DNA of 64,000 nt from Mangrovimonas xylaniphaga (GCF_001280435.1 NZ_LBIP01000013.1:1860001-1924000); one strand, 5' to 3'; positions 1 through 9,113 are shown, numbered from the stretch's first letter. Notes: generated by a model not told the origin, from the letters alone. Made by a program: numbers and translations.

Positions 1-1308
1 GAGATTATCTCGGTCTTGGATGCTCAAATTTCATCTCCTTCCGAAGGGCAAATTGTGTTGGCGCAATACAGACAGTATTTGGAAATCCCGGAAGTAGGCT
101 TTGCTAATTTATATGAATATGGTTTTAACGGTACTCTAGATGGATTTGAGAGTGTTAATGTGCTTGGTGATCAAGTGTGGGAAGCGGCCTCTTTTGGAGG
201 TGTGGAATATGCCTATATGAGTGGATACGATAGTGGAAGTATTGTTAATGAAGATTGGTTGATTTCTCCTGAATTGGATTTGTCGGGTGAGTCCGATGTT
301 AGAGTTCAAATTAACCAAGCAATCAATTACGCTAGTGACTTAGCGCTATTGGGGGTCTGGGTGTCATCAGACTATACGACGGGAGGAGATGTTTCATCTG
401 CTACTTGGGAATTGATTGATTTTGCAAATGCTCCTGCGGGAAATAATTGGAGTTTCGTGTTGTCTGAAGATTATGATTTGTCTGCTTATGATGGGGAGAC
501 CATCCACATTGCTTTTAAATATGAATCTACTACCGAAGAGGCTGCTTCTTGGGAAATAGATGAGTTATTCGTGAAATCACTGGGTGTTTCAGGGGATTAC
601 GATTCCAAGGGAGAGTATTTTGTGTATTCTGAAGGTGCTTGGGAAGTAATGGAGGATGTCTATTATCTAAGTTCCGAAGATTATAACTCTATGGGAGAAG
701 GGGCTGGTCAACCAGGACAATATGATAACTTTAGTAGTTCAACTCCAGCGGATAGCTATTTGCCTACTTTCTTGAGCATCAAATATCCCTATGCACAAGA
801 AGAAGATCAAATTTTTGTAATCTATAAGTACTATTCAAGTTCGGCAGGAGCGGTTCAAATAAGAGGAAATTCATATACTGTGATTGAAGGGGAATGGACG
901 CCTCATGCATCTACGGTGGAAACCACTCTTCAGTTTGGACATGATGGGACGGAATGGGTGCCAGATAACACGATTCAATACACTTTAACAAGGGATGATT
1001 ACGACTATATAGTATCACAATTAGAAAACGAACCGGGTTATGAAGCGGCTACCTCAAGTATGGACAATTATGGAAACTTGGACAGAAGGCCAAGTCAGGC
1101 GGCTTATTGGAGTGATGCTGATACTCAAAATAGCGCGGGTATTACGGATATGATTGCAAATGCAATGGGGGTTTTATTGGATCATATTGATCCTGCTGCC
1201 GAAGAGGAGCAAAAGTACCTTTTAACTTATGATATATATAATGGAACCAATACTACCGAAAGTATAGCGATGATTAAAGTTGGTGGTGCCTGGGTTAGAA
1301 ATGACTAA
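1..1308 (+). CDS. secreted choice-of-anchor J type protein, 3' part only
   Basis: The frame is open from base 1 with no convincing start, so the N-terminus lies upstream of the window; the first in-frame start-like codon (TTG at 16) is probably internal. Visible part: about 435 residues. Roughly residues 35-190 look like a choice-of-anchor J / carbohydrate-binding-like beta domain (FNGTLDGFESVNV, DWLISPELDLSG, WEIDELFVKS). Two further repeats follow, each built round the pattern G-x-W near a stretch of aromatic and acidic residues (YSEGAWEVME; VEGEWTPH; GAWVRND). No T9SS sorting domain is seen at the C-terminus. Such proteins are usually extracellular lipoproteins or nuclease/adhesin-associated proteins in flavobacteria; substrate unknown. 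Followed by a bidirectional terminator. Confidence 0.75.
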   Translation, partial: EIISVLDAQISSPSEGQIVLAQYRQYLEIPEVGFANLYEYGFNGTLDGFESVNVLGDQVWEAASFGGVEYAYMSGYDSGSIVNEDWLISPELDLSGESDVRVQINQAINYASDLALLGVWVSSDYTTGGDVSSATWELIDFANAPAGNNWSFVLSEDYDLSAYDGETIHIAFKYESTTEEAASWEIDELFVKSLGVSGDYDSKGEYFVYSEGAWEVMEDVYYLSSEDYNSMGEGAGQPGQYDNFSSSTPADSYLPTFLSIKYPYAQEEDQIFVIYKYYSSSAGAVQIRGNSYTVIEGEWTPHASTVETTLQFGHDGTEWVPDNTIQYTLTRDDYDYIVSQLENEPGYEAATSSMDNYGNLDRRPSQAAYWSDADTQNSAGITDMIANAMGVLLDHIDPAAEEEQKYLLTYDIYNGTNTTESIAMIKVGGAWVRND

Positions 1309-1331
1309 AAGAAACCACGATTTTTGAATTA

Positions 1332-1361
1332 AAAAAGCCATCAACACGTTGATGGCTTTTT
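1332..1361. terminator. bidirectional intrinsic terminator
   Basis: Perfect hairpin with arms around AAAGCCATCAAC and GTTGATGGCTTT, flanked by an A-run on the left and T-run on the right, so it can end both the rightward gene ending at 1308 and the leftward gldD transcript ending at 1379. Confidence 0.85.
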
Positions 1362-1378
1362 CTTTTATATATAAACAA

Positions 1379-1951
1379 TTAATTCCAAGTAATGGTTTCC
1401 ATGATATGCTTAATGTCGTTTTTTAAATACACGGCAGCAGGATAAATGGAATCGTAATTTGGTTTTGCGTAAAAGTACAAAGAACCCGTTAGGAAGTGAT
1501 TTACGCTGTCTGTAACGTAGAATTGCGATTGGCTGGCGGCATTGCCTCCAACTTCGTAAAACATCCCGAAAACGTTATGTAATTTGTTCTCGTAAGGTTG
1601 TTCGATAATCTCATCAGCTTTCACAACATGTTTTTGGGTAAGGTTTTGGGCATCCTTAATCAGGGACTCCAAATTCTCCTTAGTAACCTGTTTATAGGTT
1701 AGGTAAATGGTCCCTTTCATTTCTGGATACTGAATGTCCAAACCAAAAGTGTTTTTGGATTTATCTACCTTAATATTGTCAATGTCTTCAGCTATTTCGT
1801 TTTGTTCAAATGAGAAAGGCAATGCAGTCTGTACCGTATGGTAATTTGCTTGGGGATAATCTAAACGTAAAAAAGCCTTTGGTTTTGGAATCGGGTCTTC
1901 TGCGCATGATAGACAAAGTCCTGCCAAAATAACTGCTACTAATCTCTTCAT
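1379..1951 (-). CDS. gldD: gliding motility lipoprotein GldD
   Basis: 190 residues. Lipoprotein signal with lipobox LCLSC, acylated Cys16. Mature N-terminus carries the proline-rich family motif PIPKPKAFLRLDYPQANY. Known role: GldD is one of the lipoproteins needed for flavobacterial gliding and linked to the type IX secretion machinery; its biochemical function is unresolved. Located in the cell envelope. It lies 31 bp downstream of gldE, in the conserved order ssb-gldE-gldD, so the three are probably co-transcribed. Full length; nothing unusual. Confidence 0.95.
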   Translation of the reverse strand: MKRLVAVILAGLCLSCAEDPIPKPKAFLRLDYPQANYHTVQTALPFSFEQNEIAEDIDNIKVDKSKNTFGLDIQYPEMKGTIYLTYKQVTKENLESLIKDAQNLTQKHVVKADEIIEQPYENKLHNVFGMFYEVGGNAASQSQFYVTDSVNHFLTGSLYFYAKPNYDSIYPAAVYLKNDIKHIMETITWN

Positions 1952-1982
1952 TTTAATATGATATTATCCTAAAAAGGAACTT

Positions 1983-3293
1983 TTAGGCGTCTAAAATAGT
2001 AAACTTTACTTGCTTAATGCGTTTTTTATCTAAAGCCTCTATGGTAAAAACGTAGTTTTTGAAATTTATTTTACTGTTGCGCTTAGGGAACAGCCCAGAA
2101 ATTTCAAGAACAAATCCGGCGATCGTTTCGGCTTCGCCTTTATGGTCTTCAAAAATAGATTCGTCATCTATCTTGATGATTTTGTAAAAGTCCTTTAAAG
2201 GGGTTTTGCCTTCAAAGGAATAGTTCTTGTCGTCAATAATGGTATATGACAAATCATCGTCGTCATACTCGTCGCTAATGTCTCCAACAATCTCCTCGAT
2301 AACATCTTCCAAAGAAATAACGCCTGATGTCCCACCATACTCATCAACCACAATGGCTAAGTGCACTTTTTTGCTTTGGAATTCCAACATTAAATCGTCC
2401 AATTTTTTGTTTTCAGGAACAAAAAACGGCTCTCTGAGCAACGTTGTCCAGTCAAACTGTTTTTTGTCTATGTGTGGTAGTAAATCTTTTACATATAGAA
2501 TCCCGATAACGGAGTCGATACTATCTTTGTAGACAGGGATTCTGGAGTAACCATTTTTTGTGATTTGTTCAATGACTTCACTATACTTTTGATCGGTTTG
2601 CAAAGCGAAAATGTCCATTCTAGGTTTCATCACCTGTTTGGTATCGGTATTTCCAAAGGAAACGATTCCCTGTAAAATTTTGTGCTCTTCGCGAGTGGTG
2701 TCTTGTTCACTTGTGAGTTCCAAAGCCTGTGACAATTGATCGACACTTAAATTGGATTTTTGCTTGCCCAATTTGTTGTGGATGGCAATGGTGATGTAAC
2801 GCATTGGCAAAGTGATGGGGGTGAAAATAACATCCAAAACTTGGAGCGGAATGCTCATAAAAGTGGAGAACTTTACCCTGTTTCTGCTAGCGTATATTTT
2901 AGGGATGATTTCTCCAAACAATAAAATAAGGAATGTAATCACAACTACTTCCAAGAAAAATTTCATCCAATAGCTTTCAATGGAAGCAAATAGGTGTTCG
3001 CCCAAAAATGCAAACAAGATTACAATGCCCACGTTTATAAAATTGTTGGCAACCAAAATGGTGGCCAATAACTTTTTGGGGCGTTCCAAAAGGGTGGAAA
3101 TAATTTTAAAAGTATTGGGTTTTTCTTCTAGACCGTTATCGATGTCTGATCGGGTCAATGAAAAGAAGGCAACTTCTGCCCCAGAAATAAGGGCGGAACA
3201 TATTAATAAAACAACAAGCAGTACAATTCCAGAAATTAAGGGAACGTTGATGGAAATTAAAGGTAATATGAAACTCGGGGGTTCAGGGTCCAA
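1983..3293 (-). CDS. gldE: gliding motility-associated protein GldE (CNNM/CorC family)
   Basis: 436 residues. N-terminal membrane domain of the CNNM/DUF21 type (several hydrophobic helices, about residues 15-190, with SALISGAEVAFFSL), then a CBS-domain pair (about 205-330: MKPRMDIFALQ, VDEYGGTSGVISLEDVIEEIVGDI) and a C-terminal CorC_HlyC domain (about 350-430). Related proteins act in magnesium/cobalt efflux; GldE supports GldD in gliding. The start is a TTG: an in-frame stop lies seven codons upstream and no ATG occurs between it and the conserved DPEPPS motif. Starts 24 bp after ssb ends. Confidence 0.95.
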   Translation of the reverse strand: MDPEPPSFILPLISINVPLISGIVLLVVLLICSALISGAEVAFFSLTRSDIDNGLEEKPNTFKIISTLLERPKKLLATILVANNFINVGIVILFAFLGEHLFASIESYWMKFFLEVVVITFLILLFGEIIPKIYASRNRVKFSTFMSIPLQVLDVIFTPITLPMRYITIAIHNKLGKQKSNLSVDQLSQALELTSEQDTTREEHKILQGIVSFGNTDTKQVMKPRMDIFALQTDQKYSEVIEQITKNGYSRIPVYKDSIDSVIGILYVKDLLPHIDKKQFDWTTLLREPFFVPENKKLDDLMLEFQSKKVHLAIVVDEYGGTSGVISLEDVIEEIVGDISDEYDDDDLSYTIIDDKNYSFEGKTPLKDFYKIIKIDDESIFEDHKGEAETIAGFVLEISGLFPKRNSKINFKNYVFTIEALDKKRIKQVKFTILDA

Positions 3294-3317
3294 TTCAAAA
3301 GAGATTAGTTAAACAAA

Positions 3318-3755
3318 TTAAAATGGAAGATCATCATTGTCATCCATTGTATCTGGAGCCATTGGCTGTGCTTGTGGCATTTGCGGCTGCTGGCTTGATC
3401 CCGAATTCTGGGATTCGCCTTTTGTGGTTAGAAATGTAAAGTCGGTACAGTGTATTTCCGTAGAGTAGCGGTCCATGCCTTTTTCATCTTGCCATTTTCT
3501 GGTCTTGATGCGGCCTTCCACATAAATACGGTCACCTTTGGTTAGGTATTTTTCGCAAATCTCTGCGGCTTTGTTTCTTACCACAATATTGTGCCACTCG
3601 GTATTGGTGATGCGTTCGTTGGTTTGTCTGTTGGTGTATGTCTCATTGGTTGCCAAAGGGAAGCGGCCCACACAATTGCCTCCTTCAAAATAATGTAGTT
3701 TTACTTCATCTCCCAAATGCCCAATAAGCATCACTTTATTTAAGGTTCCAGACAT
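3318..3755 (-). CDS. ssb: single-stranded DNA-binding protein
   Basis: 145 residues. OB fold over about residues 1-108 (MSGTLNKVMLIGHLG, GRFPLATNETY, EWHNIVV, YVEGRIKTRKW), a Gln/Pro/Met-rich linker, and the acidic tail DDNDDLPF that recruits replication and repair partners in this family. Binds ssDNA in replication, recombination and repair. It sits between mutY upstream and gldE downstream, the usual flavobacterial order. A TAATTTTG box lies 23-30 bp upstream, so it may have its own promoter. Confidence 0.95.
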   Translation of the reverse strand: MSGTLNKVMLIGHLGDEVKLHYFEGGNCVGRFPLATNETYTNRQTNERITNTEWHNIVVRNKAAEICEKYLTKGDRIYVEGRIKTRKWQDEKGMDRYSTEIHCTDFTFLTTKGESQNSGSSQQPQMPQAQPMAPDTMDDNDDLPF

Positions 3756-3777
3756 ATAATTTGTGTGTTTGTATTAG

Positions 3778-3785
3778 CAAAATTA
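3778..3785 (-). promoter_or_regulatory. candidate -7 box for ssb
   Basis: On the minus strand the bases read TAATTTTG, an exact match to the Bacteroidota -7 consensus TAnnTTTG. It lies 23 bp upstream of the ssb start in the gap after mutY. No clear -33 TTTG at proper spacing, so moderate support only. Confidence 0.4.
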
Positions 3786-3832
3786 ACCATTTTTCAATGA
3801 CTTTCTTAAAAGTAAGAAAAATTTGTGAGTCT

Positions 3833-4879
3833 TTATAACGGGAATCGAAATTCATCCAAAAAGTTGCCAATCAGTATTGGTGCGGGGAACTCTTTCAGCT
3901 TAGAAATTGGTAGGCCCTTTTCGGGTAATTGGTCTATTTCAACAATCCAAAACTTGGTGTGTAAATGTTGGTGAGATAGTTTGTGAACAATCGTGTCCTT
4001 ATTATATAAGGAGAATTCAAAATCCAAATCCTGGAAATAATCCATTATTGTTGGATGGATTTTAAAGTTTGAGGATGTTAAAGGCTGCTCGGTTTCTATA
4101 AGGGGGAATTGATAAAGGTTTTGCCAAATCCCTTTTCCTGTACGTTTTTTAAAAATGGTTTCTCCTTTAGAAGATATCAAGACCAAAAAGTTGAAATGCT
4201 TTTTGCTGACCTTTACTTTCTTCAGCTTTACAGGGAGTTCGGTTACCGTTTTGGTTTGAAGTGCCACACAGCTTTCCTGCAAGACGCATTGGCCACAATC
4301 TGGATTGTTGGGCTTGCATTGCATGGCTCCAAATTCCATGATGGCCTGATTATATTCGGAGGGATTGTGGCTGTCAAGTAGCGAGGTTGCCAATTCTTTA
4401 AATTCCTTGATGCCTTTTGTACTATTAATAGGAGTGTGAATGCCAAAGTGTCTAGCAAGTACTCTATATACATTTCCGTCTACCACAGCAGCGGGTTCGT
4501 CAAAGCAAATGGAGGCGATGGCGCTGGCGGTATAATCGCCTATACCTTTTAATTGTAGCAGCCCTTTATAGTTGTTTGGGAATATACCTTGCAAGTCATT
4601 GGCAATATATTTAGCTGTAAAATGAAGATTCCTAGCTCTAGAGTAATACCCTAGACCTTGCCATAGTTTTAAAACGTCCTGTTCGTTGGCGTTGGCAAGC
4701 TCGAATACGGTGGGAAATTCCTTAACGAAAGCTTCATAATAGGGTAATCCTTGTTTGATTTGGGTTTGTTGTAAAATAATTTCGGAGAGCCAAATGTGAT
4801 ATGGGTTTTTTGTTTTTCGCCATGGAAGACTTCGTTTATTTATTGAGTACCAGTGAGTTAATTTCTCCTTAAAATTCAT
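3833..4879 (-). CDS. mutY: A/G-specific adenine glycosylase MutY
   Basis: 348 residues. Base-excision repair enzyme that removes adenine opposite 8-oxoguanine. Catalytic-domain features: Glu33 in the EIILQQTQ motif, helix-hairpin-helix LKGIGDYTASAI (about 110-121), catalytic Asp134 in VVDGNVYRV, and the 4Fe-4S cluster cysteines C188-x6-C195-x2-C198-x5-C204. The C-terminal NUDIX-like domain (about 225-345) recognises 8-oxoG. Length is normal for the family. Divergent from the HU gene, upstream of ssb. Confidence 0.95.
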   Translation of the reverse strand: MNFKEKLTHWYSINKRSLPWRKTKNPYHIWLSEIILQQTQIKQGLPYYEAFVKEFPTVFELANANEQDVLKLWQGLGYYSRARNLHFTAKYIANDLQGIFPNNYKGLLQLKGIGDYTASAIASICFDEPAAVVDGNVYRVLARHFGIHTPINSTKGIKEFKELATSLLDSHNPSEYNQAIMEFGAMQCKPNNPDCGQCVLQESCVALQTKTVTELPVKLKKVKVSKKHFNFLVLISSKGETIFKKRTGKGIWQNLYQFPLIETEQPLTSSNFKIHPTIMDYFQDLDFEFSLYNKDTIVHKLSHQHLHTKFWIVEIDQLPEKGLPISKLKEFPAPILIGNFLDEFRFPL

Positions 4880-4939
4880 TTCAAATTTTTAATTTTTGCG
4901 AAAATAATCCTTTATAAGCTTAAATTTTAATTAATTAGG

Positions 4940-4972
4940 TTTGAAATATTGAAATTAAAATTCCTATATTTG
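4940..4972 (+). promoter_or_regulatory. consensus flavobacterial promoter of the HU gene
   Basis: TTTG at 4940-4943, a 21-bp spacer, then TATATTTG at 4965-4972: a textbook fit to the Bacteroidota sigma-ABfr promoter (TTTG / TAnnTTTG). It lies 40 bp before the HU start. The best complete promoter in the window. Confidence 0.75.
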
Positions 4973-5012
4973 CATCCCTTAATAATTAATAATAACCCTA
5001 AAATTAAATACG

Positions 5013-5303
5013 ATGACAAAAGCTGATATAGTAGCGAAGATTTCCGACAAATTAGGAATGGAAAAAGGCGACGTGCAAGCAACAGTAGAAACTTTCATGG
5101 AAGAAGTAAAGGCTTCTTTAGAGAATGGAGACAATGTATATTTAAGAGGTTTTGGAAGTTTCATCATCAAAACTAGAGCAGAAAAAACAGGAAGAAATAT
5201 TTCTAAAAATACAACTATCAAAATTCCTGCTCACAATATCCCAGCGTTCAAACCTGCAAAAGTATTTGTAGAAGGCGTAAAAACAAACGTAGAAGTTAAC
5301 TAA
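5013..5303 (+). CDS. HU-family DNA-binding protein
   Basis: 96 residues. Histone-like dimeric DNA-bending protein: N-terminal helices (MTKADIVAKISDKLGMEKGDVQATVETFMEEV) and the beta-arm region containing GFGSFIIKTRAEKTGRNISKN and IPAHNIPAFKPAK, the standard HU/IHF signature. Acts on the nucleoid. A strong consensus promoter precedes it and a 29-residue basic protein gene follows 38 bp later, before the next terminator, so both are probably on one abundant transcript. Confidence 0.95.
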   Translation: MTKADIVAKISDKLGMEKGDVQATVETFMEEVKASLENGDNVYLRGFGSFIIKTRAEKTGRNISKNTTIKIPAHNIPAFKPAKVFVEGVKTNVEVN

Positions 5304-5341
5304 CTTTTTAACCTAAATATTAATTTTTAAAATACAATTTT

Positions 5342-5431
5342 ATGCCAAGTGGTAAAAAGAGAAAGAGACACAAGGTAGCAACGCACAAGCGTAAAAAAAG
5401 AAGACGCGCTAACCGTCACAAAAAGAAATAA
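5342..5431 (+). CDS. 29-residue lysine/arginine-rich protein, probable small ribosomal protein
   Basis: Begins MPSGKKRKRHKVATHKRK and ends RANRHKKK; 19 of 29 residues are Lys, Arg or His. Too short for ordinary gene callers, but the ATG, the 38-bp spacing from the HU gene and an excellent terminator starting at its stop codon all support a real gene. Extremely basic peptides of this form are ribosomal components (compare THX, bS22 and the mS38/AURKAIP1 type); which one this is cannot be settled by eye. Placement between HU and rng appears normal for Bacteroidota. Coding is well supported; the ribosomal role is inference. Confidence 0.75.
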   Translation: MPSGKKRKRHKVATHKRKKRRRANRHKKK

Positions 5432-5466
5432 AATGAAAAAGTAGTTTTTTAACTACTTTTTCATTT
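5432..5466 (+). terminator. intrinsic terminator after the small basic protein gene
   Basis: Hairpin of about 15 bp (AATGAAAAAGTAGTT pairing with AACTACTTTTTCATT, loop TTTT) followed by T-run. It overlaps the end of the 29-residue gene and isolates the HU operon from rng. Confidence 0.85.
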
Positions 5467-5617
5467 TTTAATGTAACGTTCTTTGATATTTAGTTCATGC
5501 CCATTTTGCTAGTACTTTGGCTTGCATGGACTTAACGGAAAATACTTTCTGTGTCAAAAATTAAAAGTATAATCCATCTGCCTCCAAAGCTTTTTGGGGT
5601 GGATATAAATTTACAGT

Positions 5618-7159
5618 ATGGATAAAGAATTGATTATTAGATCAGGTTCCGATATTGTTGATTTTGCCTTATTAAAAGATGGAAAACTTATTGAATTACA
5701 TAAAGATGAAGAAGACAACAACTTTTCGGTTGGCGATGTGTTTATAGCCAAAATTAGAAAAGCTGTTCCGGGCCTAAATGCCGCATTCGTGAATGTGGGT
5801 TATGAAAAAGATGCCTTTTTGCACTATCATGATTTGGGTCCAAAACTTCCTTCGCTTTTAAAATTCGTAAAACGTGTAAGCACAGGAAAAAACACCGATT
5901 TTTTACTCAAAAACTTTCAGTTTGAAAAGGATATCGATAAGGATGGCAGCATTTCAAATGTATTAAAAGCCAACCAATCCATCTTGGTTCAAATTGTAAA
6001 GGAGCCTATTTCCACCAAGGGTCCCCGCATCAGTTCAGAATTGTCTATTGCAGGGCGCTATTTGGTGTTGGTCCCGTTTTCAGATCGCATTTCAATTTCT
6101 CAAAAAATTGAATCCAAAGAGGAAAAAGACCGTTTGAAACGCTTGGTAAAAAGCATTACGCCAAAAGGATTTGGAGTAATTGTACGTACCGTAGCCGAAG
6201 ACAAAAAGGTTGCCGAATTGGACAAGGACCTGCAAAACTTGCTCAACAGGTGGACGGCCATGTGTAAAAAATTAAACAGAGCACATCATCCAAGCAAAGT
6301 GCTGGGAGAAATGAACAAAGCATCCTCTATATTAAGGGATATTTTTAACGATTCATTTTCTAGCATTATCGTAGATGATGAAGCTATGTACGGTCAAATT
6401 AAAGATTATGTGCAAGAAATTGCACCTAACAAAGAGTCTATTGTAAAGTTGTATAAAAATGGCGTGCCAATTTTTGAAAAGTATGGTATCGAGCGTCAAA
6501 TAAAAACATCTTTCGGACGCACAGTATCTATGGCCAAGGGCGCCTATTTGGTAATTGAACACACCGAAGCCCTTCACGTTATAGATGTTAACAGTGGTAA
6601 TCGCTCCAACAAAGAAAAAAATCAAGAGGACACTGCTTTAGAAGTCAATTTAATATCAGCATCAGAAATAGCCCGACAACTGCGCTTGCGCGATATGGGT
6701 GGGATCATCGTAGTGGATTTCATTGACATGGGGAAAGCAGAGAACCGTAAAAAACTTTATAATCATCTTCGCGACGAAATGCAGGATGATAAAGCAAAAC
6801 ATAAAATATTGCCTCCTAGTAAGTTTGGGCTGGTACAAATTACCAGACAACGTGTACGCCCAGAGCGCAATATTGAAACCAAGGAAGAAAATCCTAATGG
6901 TACTGGAGAAGAAATAGAAGCACCAATTAAAATTGTGCAGAAGATTACCCAAGACATGGAACGTATTTTCAAAAAAGACTACAAAAAGGTGACCCTAAAC
7001 ACACATCCTTTTATAGCAGCCTTTTTAACCAAAGGTTTTCCTTCAATACGTTCTAAATGGTTTTTAGAACATAAAAAATGGGTAAAAGTATTACCCAGAG
7101 ATGCTTACACGTATCTTGAATATCATTTTTATGATAAAAATGGTAAGGAAATCAAATAA
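5618..7159 (+). CDS. rng: ribonuclease G/E family endoribonuclease
   Basis: 513 residues, so RNase G size rather than full RNase E. N-terminal S1-like RNA-binding region (about 38-125, GDVFIAKIRKAVPGLNAAFVNVGYEKDAFLH), 5' sensor and RNase H-like regions, then the DNase I-like catalytic part with both metal-binding aspartates visible in HVIDVNSGNRS and IIVVDFIDM. The Cys-rich Zn-link of RNase E is not evident. Acts in rRNA maturation and mRNA decay. The leader of 185 bp has only a weak promoter match. Ends in a bidirectional terminator. Confidence 0.93.
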   Translation: MDKELIIRSGSDIVDFALLKDGKLIELHKDEEDNNFSVGDVFIAKIRKAVPGLNAAFVNVGYEKDAFLHYHDLGPKLPSLLKFVKRVSTGKNTDFLLKNFQFEKDIDKDGSISNVLKANQSILVQIVKEPISTKGPRISSELSIAGRYLVLVPFSDRISISQKIESKEEKDRLKRLVKSITPKGFGVIVRTVAEDKKVAELDKDLQNLLNRWTAMCKKLNRAHHPSKVLGEMNKASSILRDIFNDSFSSIIVDDEAMYGQIKDYVQEIAPNKESIVKLYKNGVPIFEKYGIERQIKTSFGRTVSMAKGAYLVIEHTEALHVIDVNSGNRSNKEKNQEDTALEVNLISASEIARQLRLRDMGGIIVVDFIDMGKAENRKKLYNHLRDEMQDDKAKHKILPPSKFGLVQITRQRVRPERNIETKEENPNGTGEEIEAPIKIVQKITQDMERIFKKDYKKVTLNTHPFIAAFLTKGFPSIRSKWFLEHKKWVKVLPRDAYTYLEYHFYDKNGKEIK

Positions 7160-7164
7160 TATCA

Positions 7165-7206
7165 AAAAATTAACCCCTTTCAAACAGTTTTGGAAGGGGT
7201 TTTTTG
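7165..7206. terminator. bidirectional intrinsic terminator
   Basis: Stem AACCCCTT...AAGGGGTT with an 11-14 base loop, A-run before and T-run after. Serves rng from the left and the LRR gene from the right. Confidence 0.75.
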
Positions 7207-7229
7207 TTTATAGAAGGAATGTTTCTCTT

Positions 7230-9005
7230 TTACTTTATAATCAATTGTTTTGTAAAACTTCCTTTTGAAGTATCAATTTTTAAGAAGTATAGGCTTTTTT
7301 CCAAAATTGATAAATCTATAGTTTGGTGTCCTTGGTTTAATGAACCTTGTTTTAAGGTTTGTCCGGTAACACTTAAAACGCTGTAAGTGGCGGCTTCGTT
7401 TACTTTTACATAGAATACACCGGAACTAGGATTAGGGTATATTTCTATATTTTTAAGTTCTATGGCTTCATTAGAAAGCGTTCCAGAACAGCTTAGGCTG
7501 TAATTAGTTTGAGGATCTTTAATTGTCCAGTTGGCATTGCTATAGTCTACATTGTCTACTTCTACACAAGTTAAATCTGGGTTGTTGGTAATATCAATAG
7601 TTGTGTTTAATGAAGAGCGCCCTGCAGCTATATTAATACCAAATTGAAGATTTAAGCTCGTTAAATTATTGGTGTTACATGAAAATGAAGTTAGAGCAGA
7701 GTTAGCACTCATGTCTAAACTTGTTAGCGAGTTGTTATTACAGTTCAAGATTTCCAAGGCTTCAAAAGCTTCTATACCTGTTAAATCTTCAATTTCTTTT
7801 GAAGATACGTCAAGGTTTGTGATGGTGTTAATATTGGTTAATAACACATAGTCATCTAGTACAGAGTCGTAACCTAAATCTATTAAAGCTTGTTCAAAAT
7901 TATCATCTGGCACATAAACTTGGCAGGCTTCCTCGCTGTAAATGGTTTGCTCATCTTTTACAGTCCAGTTGGTAGTGCTATAAGCTGCATCATCTACTTC
8001 TACACAGAATAAATCTGGATTGTTTGAAATGTTTATGTAGGGTATGCCACCATTAATAACAAAGGCTTCATTATTACCGTTTTTTAGGTTTAAGTTAGTT
8101 AATGAGTTGTTTTGTACCCATAAAAAATATAATTGAGGTTTGCTGCTTACATCTAAACTTGTTAACTCATTATGAGAACAGATTATTAACTCTAATTGAT
8201 TATTGTTGCTTAAATCTAAGTTTGTTAGGGCATTAAAAGAACACCTTAGTTCGGTTAATAATGGATTATTGCTAAGGTCCAAACTTGTTAAATTAGTCTC
8301 ATTACAGTTTAGACTAGTTAATGCTGTGTGGAGGCTTACATCAATGCTAGTTAAATTATTATATGAACAGCTTAATGATGTTAAAGCTGTGTTGGCATTT
8401 ATGTCCAAACTTGTTAAGTTATTCAAACTACAGTTTAAAATAGTTAATGCTGTGAGTGGGCTTACATCAATGGTAGTTAGGTCATTCTCTCCACAATTTA
8501 ATTCAGTTAAACCTATATTTGCACTAAAATTTAAGTTTGCCAAATTATTTTTAGAGCAGTTTAAACTTACCAAAGCGATATTATTACTTATATCTAAATT
8601 TGTTAATGCATTCCGAGAGCAATTCAGTTCTTCCAATGCTATATTGGCACTTATGTCTAAGTTGGTTAATAAGTATACCCCGTAGGACTCATTAAAACTA
8701 CAGTCCAATTTTTTGAGTTCTGTATTGTTGCTAAAATCCAAACTTGGTAATTTATTCTTGGAGCAATTCAATTCTTCCAAGGCAATAAAATCTTCAATAC
8801 CAGTTAAATCTTGAATACCTCTTGACGATACATCCAAACTTGTTATGGCGCCAATGGCGCTAGTGTTTACCTGGCCGTCGATAATATCATCATAACCTAA
8901 GGATATCAAGGCTTGCTCAAATTTAGGATCGGGTATTGTAGTTGTTTGTGCTTTAAGAGAAAGTGTGCCTAACAGGGCTAGGCTAAAAAGTAGGTTTTTT
9001 GTCAT
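7230..9005 (-). CDS. leucine-rich-repeat protein with T9SS sorting domain
   Basis: 591 residues. Signal peptide 1-19 (cleavage LSLKA-QT). The body is two copies of one module. Module 1 (about 24-361): a start unit IPDPKFEQALISLGYDD, then eleven LRRs of 21 residues beginning near 76, 97, 124, 145, 166, 187, 208, 229, 250, 271 and 292 (consensus LtsLnCSxNnLTsLDiSxNta; the second has five extra residues), closed by ISNNPDLFCVEVDD. Module 2 (about 365-506) repeats start unit and closing unit with only three or four LRRs. Residues 519-591 are a type A T9SS C-terminal domain (YPNPSSGVFYV, LYFLKI, KQLIIK). Exported by T9SS and surface-attached or released; binding partner unknown. Confidence 0.92.
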   Translation of the reverse strand: MTKNLLFSLALLGTLSLKAQTTTIPDPKFEQALISLGYDDIIDGQVNTSAIGAITSLDVSSRGIQDLTGIEDFIALEELNCSKNKLPSLDFSNNTELKKLDCSFNESYGVYLLTNLDISANIALEELNCSRNALTNLDISNNIALVSLNCSKNNLANLNFSANIGLTELNCGENDLTTIDVSPLTALTILNCSLNNLTSLDINANTALTSLSCSYNNLTSIDVSLHTALTSLNCNETNLTSLDLSNNPLLTELRCSFNALTNLDLSNNNQLELIICSHNELTSLDVSSKPQLYFLWVQNNSLTNLNLKNGNNEAFVINGGIPYINISNNPDLFCVEVDDAAYSTTNWTVKDEQTIYSEEACQVYVPDDNFEQALIDLGYDSVLDDYVLLTNINTITNLDVSSKEIEDLTGIEAFEALEILNCNNNSLTSLDMSANSALTSFSCNTNNLTSLNLQFGINIAAGRSSLNTTIDITNNPDLTCVEVDNVDYSNANWTIKDPQTNYSLSCSGTLSNEAIELKNIEIYPNPSSGVFYVKVNEAATYSVLSVTGQTLKQGSLNQGHQTIDLSILEKSLYFLKIDTSKGSFTKQLIIK

Positions 9006-9113
9006 GGTTGAAATTTTAAAAAAGCGAATGTATAAAAAGGAGTTAACTTTTATACAGAGTAATCTTTCAATTATTACTAATTAACTTTCATTTAAACAAA
9101 GGCGGTATGGGTG

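Noticed and set aside
3802-3819. Hairpin TTTCTTA/TAAGAAA after mutY
   Set aside because: Short, AT-only stem without T-run on the minus strand; not called a terminator.
8203-8685. 160-residue plus-strand frame antisense to the LRR gene
   Set aside because: Its apparent repeats mirror the 63-bp LRR units of the real gene.
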